7,029 nucleotides of DNA from Methanobacteriota archaeon (GTDB taxonomy: Archaea > Iainarchaeota > Iainarchaeia > JAADDC01): contig DQUH01000036.1 in assembly GCA_015662385.1 (NCBI GenBank), positions 1-7,029 of the forward strand. Direction: 5' to 3'. Position numbers and translations under genes: made by a program. Below the pieces are notes generated by a model. That model was given only the letters and a program-made list of their open reading frames with translations, was not told where the DNA came from and ran no database searches. Below are positions 1 to 5,102 of the stretch, one piece after another. Every line of letters begins with the position of its first letter. Positions within the stretch are counted from its first letter, which is position 1.

Positions 1-374
1 TATGGAACGCGGTAAAAGAGATGGATTTTGACGTGTTGCTAGCAGACGGCCACGGACGGTTACATCCCAGGGGGGCAGGGGAAGCAACCCATTTCGGCGT
101 GGTTCTAAACGTTCCAAGCATAGGGGTGGCGAAAAGAAAACTGGTTGGTACAGAAAACGGTGAACGCGTGTTGCTCAACGGGGAACACGTAGGCTGGAAG
201 GTGGGCAAAGCATACGTCTCGCCGGGAAACAAAGTGGATGTTGATACAGCCCTTAAAATCGCCACGGCTTTCTGGAGCAGCGGCAAGCAACCTGTACCTC
301 TGGTGCTCGCCCACAAGCTCGCGGTGGATAAGATGCGGGCTGTCAGAAAAGAAATGCAGGGTTTTTCACCATAA
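1..374 (+). CDS. nfi: Endonuclease V, C-terminal part (5' end outside window)
   Basis: Endonuclease V cuts DNA (or RNA) near deaminated bases such as inosine, in base-damage repair. The reading frame is open from base 3, so the gene is cut by the window edge; 123 codons and a TAA stop are visible, against about 200-230 residues for the family. The first ATG at 21 is internal, because the family-like residues WNAVKEM precede and include it. Visible family signatures are ADGHGRLHPR (the Asp of DGHG is an expected metal ligand), a following His and the GVVLNVPSIGVAKRKL block, then YVSPGNKVDVDTALKIA and a C-terminal PLVLAHKLA that probably carries the late active-site His. The last residues (QGFSP) look unconserved. 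It ends 60 bases before ftsZ. A promoter-like sequence in that gap suggests it is a separate transcription unit. Family assignment is firm; substrate preference (DNA versus RNA) cannot be read from the sequence. Confidence 0.9.
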   Translation, partial: WNAVKEMDFDVLLADGHGRLHPRGAGEATHFGVVLNVPSIGVAKRKLVGTENGERVLLNGEHVGWKVGKAYVSPGNKVDVDTALKIATAFWSSGKQPVPLVLAHKLAVDKMRAVRKEMQGFSP

Positions 375-378
375 TGCC

Positions 379-410
379 TTTTATAACATTTTGCCTGCGG
401 AAATTATAAA
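379..410 (+). promoter_or_regulatory. Two candidate TATA boxes upstream of ftsZ
   Basis: The gap between endonuclease V and ftsZ is AT-rich and holds TTTTATAA at 379-386 and ATTATAAA at 403-410. The second is preceded by a purine-rich GCGGAA that resembles a BRE. Archaeal transcription normally starts about 25 bases after the TATA centre. The first box would start RNA near 408-410 and leave a short leader with an SD. The second would start near 432-435, making the ATG at 435 almost leaderless. Which box is used is therefore tied to the ftsZ start question. This is by-eye pattern matching only. Confidence 0.45.
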
Positions 411-430
411 CAAGGTACGAAATACTGCAA

Positions 431-446
431 GGGGATGATCACTTTG
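431..446 (+). promoter_or_regulatory. SD-like sequence that bears on the ftsZ start
   Basis: GGGGATGATC at 431-440 matches the full anti-SD complement GGAGGTGATC at eight of ten positions and is followed, after three bases, by an in-frame TTG at 444. The ATG at 435 lies inside this SD-like element, with only GGGG directly before it. Translation may therefore start at TTG 444 (protein beginning MKTVVERAVKRA) rather than at ATG 435 (MITLKTVVERA). Confidence 0.4.
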
Positions 447-1550
447 AAGACAGTCGTTGAAAGGGCTGTTAAAAGGGCTCGGGCCGAACAGGCGGAAAAA
501 GACAAAACGAAGAAGGATGACGACCTGGAGGCCTTTATGAAAGAGGCCCTGCCCACCATTAAAGTCGTAGGTGCGGGGGGTGCGGGGAACAATACAATTG
601 CCCGCCTGCACGAAATGGGAATAAAAGGTGCTGAACTCATTGCAGTCAACACCGACGCCCAGCAGCTGGTTTATACGCCGGCGGATAGGAAGATACTGAT
701 CGGGAAACGCCTGCTCAAGGGGCTGGGTGCTGGATCCGACCCCCGGTTGGGGGAACAGGCAACGCAGGAAGACATCGAGGAGATAAAAGAAGCCCTCAAG
801 GGCGCTGATTTGGTGTTCGTCACCGCCGGACTCGGTGGCGGCACCGGGTCGGGATCGGCCCCAGTCATCGCCGAAACTGCGCGGGAGCTCGGGGCCCTAA
901 CTGTTGCCGTGGTCACCCTGCCTTTCTCGTCCGAGGGGAGGGTTCGCCTCGAGAACGCGATAACGGCCCTTGCAAAGCTCCTCAAAACAGCTGATACTAT
1001 AATTATCATCCCCAACGACAAGCTTTTGGAGATCGCCCCGGACCTTCCGATAAACGCCGCGTTCAAAGTATCGGATGAGATCCTTGCAAACGCAATAAAG
1101 GGAATAACGGAGATGATTACAAAGCCGGGTTTGATCAACCTGGACTTCAACGACCTGAAAACTGTACTTGCTAAAGGGGGGCCCGCGGTGATCGGTATGG
1201 GAGAGTCCCAGAACGACGGGGCCCCGGAAGACCGCGCCCTCGAAGCTGTGGAAAACGCACTTGCGTCTCCGCTGCTGGATGTGGACATAAGTGATGCCAC
1301 CAAAGCCCTTGTAAACGTAGTCGGCGGCGCGGACATGACGCTCAAGGAAGCTGAAATGATAGCGGAAGCGGTAGCTTCGAAGATTCACCCCCACGCCCAT
1401 ATAATATGGGGGGCGATGATCGATCCGGAGCTTCCAAAAAACATGATACAGACGATGGTCGTAATATCCGGCGGGAAGATCCCGTACCTGCAGGAGCTCC
1501 AGGAAATAGCTGAAAAGCGGTTGAACCTGGACATCGACTTTGTAGAATGA
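435..1550 (+). CDS. ftsZ: Cell division protein FtsZ (archaeal FtsZ1-like)
   Basis: FtsZ is a tubulin-like GTPase that polymerises at midcell and organises division. The 371-residue frame has the complete family layout. An N-terminal charged extension (about 1-40) is followed by the first GTP-binding loop VGAGGAGNN (45-53), the NTDAQ loop (72-76), the tubulin signature GLGGGTGSG (132-140) and the T7 synergy loop NLDFND (235-240), with both catalytic-type Asp residues (D237, D240). The C-terminal activation domain runs to about 347 (VVISGGK). A short tail ends in DIDFVE and lacks the longer linker of bacterial FtsZ. Length is normal for archaea (about 360-400). Its place directly before secE and spt5 is the typical FtsZ1 setting rather than FtsZ2. 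The start may be TTG 444 instead of ATG 435, a difference of three residues. An intact GTPase is expected, since no key residue is missing. Confidence 0.96.
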   Translation: MITLKTVVERAVKRARAEQAEKDKTKKDDDLEAFMKEALPTIKVVGAGGAGNNTIARLHEMGIKGAELIAVNTDAQQLVYTPADRKILIGKRLLKGLGAGSDPRLGEQATQEDIEEIKEALKGADLVFVTAGLGGGTGSGSAPVIAETARELGALTVAVVTLPFSSEGRVRLENAITALAKLLKTADTIIIIPNDKLLEIAPDLPINAAFKVSDEILANAIKGITEMITKPGLINLDFNDLKTVLAKGGPAVIGMGESQNDGAPEDRALEAVENALASPLLDVDISDATKALVNVVGGADMTLKEAEMIAEAVASKIHPHAHIIWGAMIDPELPKNMIQTMVVISGGKIPYLQELQEIAEKRLNLDIDFVE

Positions 1551-1571
1551 AAGAATCGGTAGGGGGCCGTT

Positions 1572-1742
1572 ATGGGCCTTAAAGACACAATAGAGCAGTA
1601 CGTGCGCGTCCTTCGGCTGGCGAGAAAACCCAGTTGGGAGGAGGTAAAAAGAACTGCAAAGATCACGGGCCTGGGGCTCGCGGTGTTGGGGATCATAGGC
1701 TACATCATCCATTGGGTGTATTACATCATCACGAGCATGTGA
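1572..1742 (+). CDS. secE: Preprotein translocase subunit SecE (Sec61-gamma type)
   Basis: This 56-residue frame encodes the small clamp subunit of the SecYEG translocon in the cytoplasmic membrane. It begins with an amphipathic segment containing YVRVLRLARKPSWEE, which matches the conserved archaeal/eukaryotic motif rvL.larKPs.eE. One transmembrane helix follows (about residues 32-54, from TGLGLAVLGIIGYIIHW), and the protein ends ITSM. The length is normal for archaeal SecE, which has one span rather than the three of E. coli. The start ATG is preceded by AGGGGG (1561-1566) at a five-base spacing. It lies 21 bases after the ftsZ stop and 10 bases before spt5, so the three are probably one operon. 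The KP motif, the single C-terminal span and the neighbours together make the assignment firm despite the small size. Confidence 0.93.
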   Translation: MGLKDTIEQYVRVLRLARKPSWEEVKRTAKITGLGLAVLGIIGYIIHWVYYIITSM

Positions 1743-1752
1743 GGGTGGGAAC

Positions 1753-2232
1753 ATGGAGGAGCAGCAAAAAACACATATATGGGGGATCAGAACCACTGCA
1801 GGGCAGGAAGACGTAGTAGCAACGCTTCTGGCCGAACGTTCAAAAAGAAAGATGGCTGAGGGGGAGCAGGGCCTCCTGGCAATTATCGTTCCGCCCCAGG
1901 TAAAGGGGTACGTGCTGGTGGAAGCGGCAGACGAAGTTACCGTGCGCAGGATAATCACCGGCGTACCCCACGTCAAAGGCGTAATAGGTGGGGGGAGCAT
2001 GGATGTTTCTGAAATCGATGCTATGCTCGAGAGCAAACCGATAATGGACGAGCTCAAACCGGGAACTATTGTAAAGCTCATTGCCGGGCCGTTCAAGGGC
2101 GCAAAAGCAAAAATCATACGTATTGACCCCCAGAAAGAAGAAATTACCGTGGAGCTCCTCGAAACAGCCGTTAAAATCCCCATAACTGTTGAAGCTGAAA
2201 ATGTTAGGGCGTTAACGGAGGGAGAAGCATGA
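1753..2232 (+). CDS. spt5: Transcription elongation factor Spt5 (archaeal NusG)
   Basis: Spt5 binds the RNA polymerase clamp across the DNA cleft, usually with its partner Spt4, and increases processivity; its KOW domain can contact the ribosome through S10. The 159-residue protein has an NGN domain (about 8-85), including WGIRTTAGQED and the hydrophobic core VPPQVKGYVLVEA. A linker leads to a KOW domain (about 100-155) starting LKPGTIVKLIAGPFKGAKAKI, the typical KOW glycine pattern. Length and two-domain form are those of archaeal Spt5, and the bacterial insert is absent. The ATG has GGGTG at 1743-1747 with five bases between. Its stop overlaps the L11 start by four bases (ATGA), which suggests translational coupling. 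No Spt4 or RpoE'' gene is present in the window. Confidence 0.95.
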   Translation: MEEQQKTHIWGIRTTAGQEDVVATLLAERSKRKMAEGEQGLLAIIVPPQVKGYVLVEAADEVTVRRIITGVPHVKGVIGGGSMDVSEIDAMLESKPIMDELKPGTIVKLIAGPFKGAKAKIIRIDPQKEEITVELLETAVKIPITVEAENVRALTEGEA

Positions 2233-2702
2233 CCGTAGAGCTGAAATTCCTTGTCCCCGGAGGCAAGGCGACGCCGGGTCCACCCATAGGGCCGGCCCTC
2301 GGACCACTGGGTATCAACGCAGGCAAGGTAGTTGCAGACATTAACAAAGCTACTGCAAAGTTCGCCGGTATGATGGTGCCGGTTACGCTAAAAATAGACC
2401 CTGCGACAAAGGAGTACGAGATAATCGTAGGGACTCCGCCTACCAGTGCGCTCGCCCTCAAGAAGATCGGTAAGGAAAAGGGGGCCCAAAACCCTGGAAA
2501 AGAAGTGGTGGGCGATATTGCCCTTGCCGACGTAGTGGAAATCGCAAAACAGAAGATGGAACAGATGAACACAAGCTCCTTGAAATCGGCGGTCCTCACA
2601 GTTCTTGGGACTCTGGTGTCAGCAGGTATAAACGTCGAGGGCAAGTCTCCAAAAGAGGTGCAGAAGGCAATAAAATCAGGGGAGATCGAGATTGAGGGGT
2701 GA
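2229..2702 (+). CDS. rpl11: 50S ribosomal protein L11 (uL11)
   Basis: L11 binds the GTPase-associated region of 23S rRNA at the base of the ribosomal stalk. The 157-residue sequence has the N-terminal proline/glycine-rich block GGKATPGPPIGPALGPLGIN (11-30), which contacts translation factors and is a clear family mark. A linker PPTSALALKK and the helical C-terminal rRNA-binding domain (about 72-140) follow, with KGAQNPGKEVVGD, an archaeal-type variant of the family segment. A short archaeal C-terminal extension, PKEVQKAIKSGEIEIEG, ends the protein. The ATG overlaps the spt5 stop and has GGAGGG (2217-2222) at six bases. It is separated from L1 by 76 bases with signs of regulation, so L11 may belong to the ftsZ-secE-spt5 transcript while L1-L10-L12 have an additional promoter. 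Confidence 0.97.
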   Translation: MTVELKFLVPGGKATPGPPIGPALGPLGINAGKVVADINKATAKFAGMMVPVTLKIDPATKEYEIIVGTPPTSALALKKIGKEKGAQNPGKEVVGDIALADVVEIAKQKMEQMNTSSLKSAVLTVLGTLVSAGINVEGKSPKEVQKAIKSGEIEIEG

Positions 2703-2778
2703 GATTTTTAACAACTTCCGTACTAGTTGCAAGGTAAGGCCCCGCCACTACCGCCAGAGGCGGGAGGGGTTGGTGTAA
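2703..2778 (+). promoter_or_regulatory. L11-L1 leader: possible promoter and L1-binding hairpin
   Basis: This is the longest gap inside the cluster. It starts with GATTTTTAAC (2703-2712), a weak TATA-like run. Next comes a CAACT/AGTTG stem (2712-2716 with 2725-2729). A GC-rich hairpin follows: CCGCC (2751-2755), loop AGA, GGCGG (2759-2763). After an unpaired GA, GGGG (2766-2769) can pair with CCCC (2740-2743). This leaves GA opposite a seven-base bulge GCCACTA, between two stems. That layout resembles known L1-binding sites in 23S rRNA and in archaeal L1 mRNAs, where GA on one strand faces a larger loop. The structure includes the GGGAGGGG ribosome-binding sequence of L1, so L1 binding could shut off its own translation. 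A competing small hairpin pairs GGT/ACC and GGC/GCC (2733-2752). Pairings are by eye; the function is inferred. Confidence 0.4.
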
Positions 2779-3435
2779 ATGGCACTGGCAGACAAAGAAA
2801 AGTTTAAAAAAGCAATAAAAGAAGCAAAAGAGAAGGCAAAACCGCGGAACTTCGTCGAAACCGTGGAAATGGCTATAAACTTTAAGAACATTGATTTCAA
2901 AAAGCCCGAAAACAGAATAGAAGTCCAGGTAACGCTGCCAAAAGGTAGGGGGAAACCAGTCAAGATCGGTTTTTTTGCTGACAAGGCCCTTGCTGCCGAG
3001 TTAAAAAAAGCAGGGATCGTGGATAAGATAATCACAAAAGAAGAGCTTATGAACATGGACAAAAAGTCTGCAAAAAAACTGGCAAAAGAATTCGACTTTT
3101 TCCTTGCCGAACCGTCCCTCATGAAGGATATTGCACGGAAAGTGGGTGCAGTCCTGGGCCCCAGAAAGAAAATGCCCCGTCCTGTACCTCCAAACATTAA
3201 GGCAATAGAAGCCATGGTTAAAACGCTAAAGAACACGGTAATCGTATCTAACAAAAAGGGGAAGTACCTCCCAGTGGTCCACGCGCCGATAGGTACTGTG
3301 GAAATGTCAGAGGACGACTTAGCAGAGAATGCAATGGCTGTGTATTCAGCAGTGCTAAGGAAAATCCCCAGCGAACAAAACATCCGATCCGTATATGTAA
3401 AAACCACCATGGGGCCGGCGGTAAGGGTGATATGA
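2779..3435 (+). CDS. rpl1: 50S ribosomal protein L1 (uL1)
   Basis: L1 forms the mobile arm that guides deacylated tRNA out of the E site, and in many archaea it also represses its own mRNA. The 218-residue protein has the archaeal N-terminal AKPRNFVETVEMAINFK segment (19-35), VTLPKGRGKPVKIGFFAD (51-68), the inserted second domain with VLGPRKKMPRPVP (125-137), and the closing C-terminal segment SVYVKTTMGPAV (204-215). Length matches archaeal L1 (about 210-220). The ATG follows GGGAGGGG (2762-2769 region) at a somewhat long spacing of about nine bases, inside the leader hairpin described separately. The L10 gene follows after one base. In Methanococcus the L1 operator lies within codons for the VKEA and KPRNFT segments; here the equivalent codons do not form that stem. 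Confidence 0.97.
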   Translation: MALADKEKFKKAIKEAKEKAKPRNFVETVEMAINFKNIDFKKPENRIEVQVTLPKGRGKPVKIGFFADKALAAELKKAGIVDKIITKEELMNMDKKSAKKLAKEFDFFLAEPSLMKDIARKVGAVLGPRKKMPRPVPPNIKAIEAMVKTLKNTVIVSNKKGKYLPVVHAPIGTVEMSEDDLAENAMAVYSAVLRKIPSEQNIRSVYVKTTMGPAVRVI

Positions 3436-3436
3436 G

Positions 3437-4438
3437 ATGGTGCGCAAGAATATACTGAAAAAACAGAAAGTCGTTGAAGAGCTCGCGGAGATGTTAAGTA
3501 ATGGGAAAACAATAGCAGTGGCAAGCATCGAGCTCGTCCCCGCAAACCTGATGCAGAAAATACGTCGCGAGCTCTCGGGCCAGGCAAAGATCAAAGTAGT
3601 CAAAAACCGACTTCTGTTCAGGGCACTTGACAAGGTAAAAGACAAAGTGGAAAATGTGGGGGAGTTAGAAAAATACGTTGCCGGCCAGACCGCTATAATA
3701 GTAACAGATATGGATCCGTTCCGGCTTTTTAGAAAGCTAAAAGAAATGAAGGAATACGCCCCCGTCAAAGCAGGTCAAGTAGCTCCCGTAGATATCATAG
3801 TTCCAAAGGGAGTTACCCCTGTACCAGCCCCCATGATCGCAGAAATCAAAGCCGCCGGCATCCCTTCAAAAGTGTCTAAAGGCTTCGTAGAGGTAACCGA
3901 AGACTACGTGGCGGTGAAAGCAGGAGAGGTTGTGTCAGCGAACATTGCGTCCGTACTGGCGAAACTTGATGTTAGGCCCGTGGAACTCATGGTAAGAATA
4001 AACGCTGCGTGGAACGAAGGGATGATATTCCCCCGCGACGTGCTCGACGTGTCAGTGGAGAAAGTACTGGAAGACATCCGCACAGCGGCAGCACACGCGC
4101 TGAACCTGGCTGTAAACACCGCATACCCAACAAAGGAGAGCATAAAGATACTCCTTGCGAAGGCGGGCATGGAGGCAAAGAATCTTTCCGTCAACACGGG
4201 CTACGTTACGAGGGAAACTGCTCCGCAGATCCTTGCAAAAGCGAGGGCGCAAGCCCTGGCCCTGGCATCCAGGCTGCCGCCTGACGCCTTGGATGAGTCC
4301 ACAAAAGCCCTTGTGGAATCCGCCGCAAAGGTTGATACGTCCAGTACTACCCAAGACGAGAAAAGTACAGACGAAGAGGAGGAAGATAAAAAATCCGAAG
4401 AAGATGCTGCCACTGGGCTCGCATCTCTTTTCGGTTAG
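3437..4438 (+). CDS. rpl10: 50S ribosomal protein L10 (P0 type, uL10)
   Basis: This is the stalk base that anchors L12 dimers on 23S rRNA next to L11. The 333-residue length is the archaeal P0 size, about twice bacterial L10. The rRNA-binding domain (1-108) includes KVVKNRLLFRAL (53-64) and VAGQTAIIVTDMDPF (81-95). The P0-specific inserted domain covers about 110-180. A helical spine (about 205-285) carries L12 dimers and holds two copies of a 26-residue unit: NLAVNTAYPTKES from 223 and NLSVNTGYVTRET from 249. An acidic linker (about 308-323) leads to the tip GLASLFG, identical to the end of L12 and expected to bind elongation factors. The ATG has GGGTGAT (3425-3431) at five bases, lies one base after the L1 stop, and the TAG stop overlaps the L12 SD. 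Confidence 0.97.
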   Translation: MVRKNILKKQKVVEELAEMLSNGKTIAVASIELVPANLMQKIRRELSGQAKIKVVKNRLLFRALDKVKDKVENVGELEKYVAGQTAIIVTDMDPFRLFRKLKEMKEYAPVKAGQVAPVDIIVPKGVTPVPAPMIAEIKAAGIPSKVSKGFVEVTEDYVAVKAGEVVSANIASVLAKLDVRPVELMVRINAAWNEGMIFPRDVLDVSVEKVLEDIRTAAAHALNLAVNTAYPTKESIKILLAKAGMEAKNLSVNTGYVTRETAPQILAKARAQALALASRLPPDALDESTKALVESAAKVDTSSTTQDEKSTDEEEEDKKSEEDAATGLASLFG

Positions 4439-4451
4439 GAGGTGAGGAAAG

Positions 4452-4766
4452 ATGGAATACGTGTACGCTGCCCTGCTCCTGCATGCGGCAGGTAAAGAGA
4501 TCAATGAAGAAAACATAAAGAAAGTGCTGGAAGCTGCAGGAATAGAAGTAGATGAGGCACGGGTAAAGGCCCTTGTAAGCGCCCTTGAAGGGGTGGACAT
4601 AGATGAAGCCATAAACCAGGCAGCAGCAGTCCCCGTAGCTGCAGCACCAACCGCAGCAGCCGCCGCAGCACCAGCTGAAGAAGAGAAGAAAGAGGAAAAG
4701 AAAGAGGAAGACGAAGAGAAGAAAGAGGAGGAAGCTGCTGCAGGCCTTGCATCTCTGTTCGGGTGA
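4452..4766 (+). CDS. rpl12: 50S ribosomal protein L12 (archaeal P1-like)
   Basis: L12 dimers form the flexible stalk that recruits translation GTPases. The 104-residue protein has the archaeal N-terminal dimerisation domain (1-58), beginning [19 protein letters not shown]. An alanine/proline hinge (59-76), a Glu/Lys-rich segment (77-94) and the factor-binding tip [10 protein letters not shown] follow. This is the archaeal/eukaryotic P1/P2 fold, unrelated to bacterial L7/L12. The ATG has one of the strongest SDs of the window, GGAGGTGA (4438-4445), six bases upstream, which suits a protein needed in several copies per ribosome. The purine-rich run near 4678-4735 is the coding sequence of the Glu/Lys linker, not a separate repeat. 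No terminator-like T run follows, so transcription may continue into the next gene. Confidence 0.97.
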   Translation: MEYVYAALLLHAAGKEINEENIKKVLEAAGIEVDEARVKALVSALEGVDIDEAINQAAAVPVAAAPTAAAAAAPAEEEKKEEKKEEDEEKKEEEAAAGLASLFG

Positions 4767-4795
4767 TCTAAACGGGACGCAAAAAAGATGACGCG

Positions 4796-5086
4796 GTGTT
4801 GACAGCCCTCCTCCTAGAGTACGTTAGCCACTGGAACACAGAACTTGTTTACCTTCTTTTTCTTATAACTTTTCTGACGGTGGGGGCAGTATTCGTCGCG
4901 AGTGGGCAGGCGGACAACGTAATCATCGCGTACGAAGGATACGGGTTCAAGATTACTGTAAGAGTGCTTGACACCCTGTTGGCGGTGCTCGCGGTAGCAT
5001 TTCTTGTTTTCATATGGGCGCAGTACAGGAGGGAGAGCCTTGAAAATTACCTGCGGGAGATCCTCCGAAGACGTTATAAAGAATAA
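4796..5086 (+). CDS. Small protein with two membrane spans, function unknown
   Basis: I do not recognise a family. The 96-residue frame has two clear hydrophobic spans, about 17-36 (ELVYLLFLITFLTVGAVFVA) and 59-77 (DTLLAVLAVAFLVFIWA). A polar loop of about 22 residues containing GQADNVIIAYEGYGFKITV lies between them. The C-terminal tail is strongly basic (RRESLENYLREILRRRYKE), so both ends are probably cytoplasmic and the loop outside. The start is uncertain: GTG 4796 and TTG 4799 are adjacent, neither has a clear SD, and the frame is open back only to 4772. It starts 29 bases after L12 and ends 16 bases before the protease ATG; if the protease starts at TTG 5040, the two overlap by 47 bases. 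Codon use resembles the neighbours and no longer frame competes on either strand, so I take it as real. A helper or regulator of the neighbouring membrane protease is a guess from position only. Confidence 0.7.
   Translation: MLTALLLEYVSHWNTELVYLLFLITFLTVGAVFVASGQADNVIIAYEGYGFKITVRVLDTLLAVLAVAFLVFIWAQYRRESLENYLREILRRRYKE
5028..5042 (+). promoter_or_regulatory. SD and alternative TTG start for the protease
   Basis: GGAGGG at 5028-5033 stands seven bases (counted from GGAGG) before a TTG at 5040 that is in frame with the downstream protease and has no stop between. The annotated ATG at 5103 has no SD in CGTCTTCATAGC before it. The TTG start would add 21 residues (MKITCGRSSEDV, then IKNKIRLHS) before the signal peptide and overlap the upstream gene. 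The GGAGG also encodes Arg-Arg of the upstream protein, so it may be chance. Confidence 0.35.
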
Positions 5087-5102
5087 AATCCGTCTTCATA
5101 GC

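Noticed and set aside
671..1345. Open frame on the - strand inside ftsZ (224 codons)
   Set aside because: Shadow of ftsZ: Ser/Ala/Pro-rich composition, no domain signature, and the + strand gene has all FtsZ motifs.
897..2183. Long open frame on the - strand (428 codons) across ftsZ, secE and spt5
   Set aside because: It lies wholly opposite three well-supported genes, its translation is rich in Ser, Arg, Tyr and Cys without any recognisable motif, and it arises from the codon pattern of the + strand.
2970..2977. T run (GGTTTTTTTG) as an intragenic terminator
   Set aside because: It encodes Gly-Phe-Phe in the conserved VKIGFFAD segment of L1, with no signs of regulation around it.
2748..3587. 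Open frame on the - strand over L1 and the start of L10 (279 codons)
   Set aside because: Opposite two ribosomal protein genes; Phe/Ser-rich translation comes from Lys-rich codons on the + strand.
4009..4284. Second + strand frame inside the L10 gene
   Set aside because: Arg/Gly/His-rich out-of-frame reading of the L10 spine with no SD or family resemblance.
4620..4740. Low-complexity GCAGCA and GAAGAG/AAAGAG runs as a possible DNA repeat
   Set aside because: They encode the Ala hinge and the Glu/Lys linker typical of archaeal L12; no separate repeat element is needed.
4767..4795. Possible terminator after L12
   Set aside because: No T run or convincing hairpin is present in the 29 bases; transcription may continue downstream.
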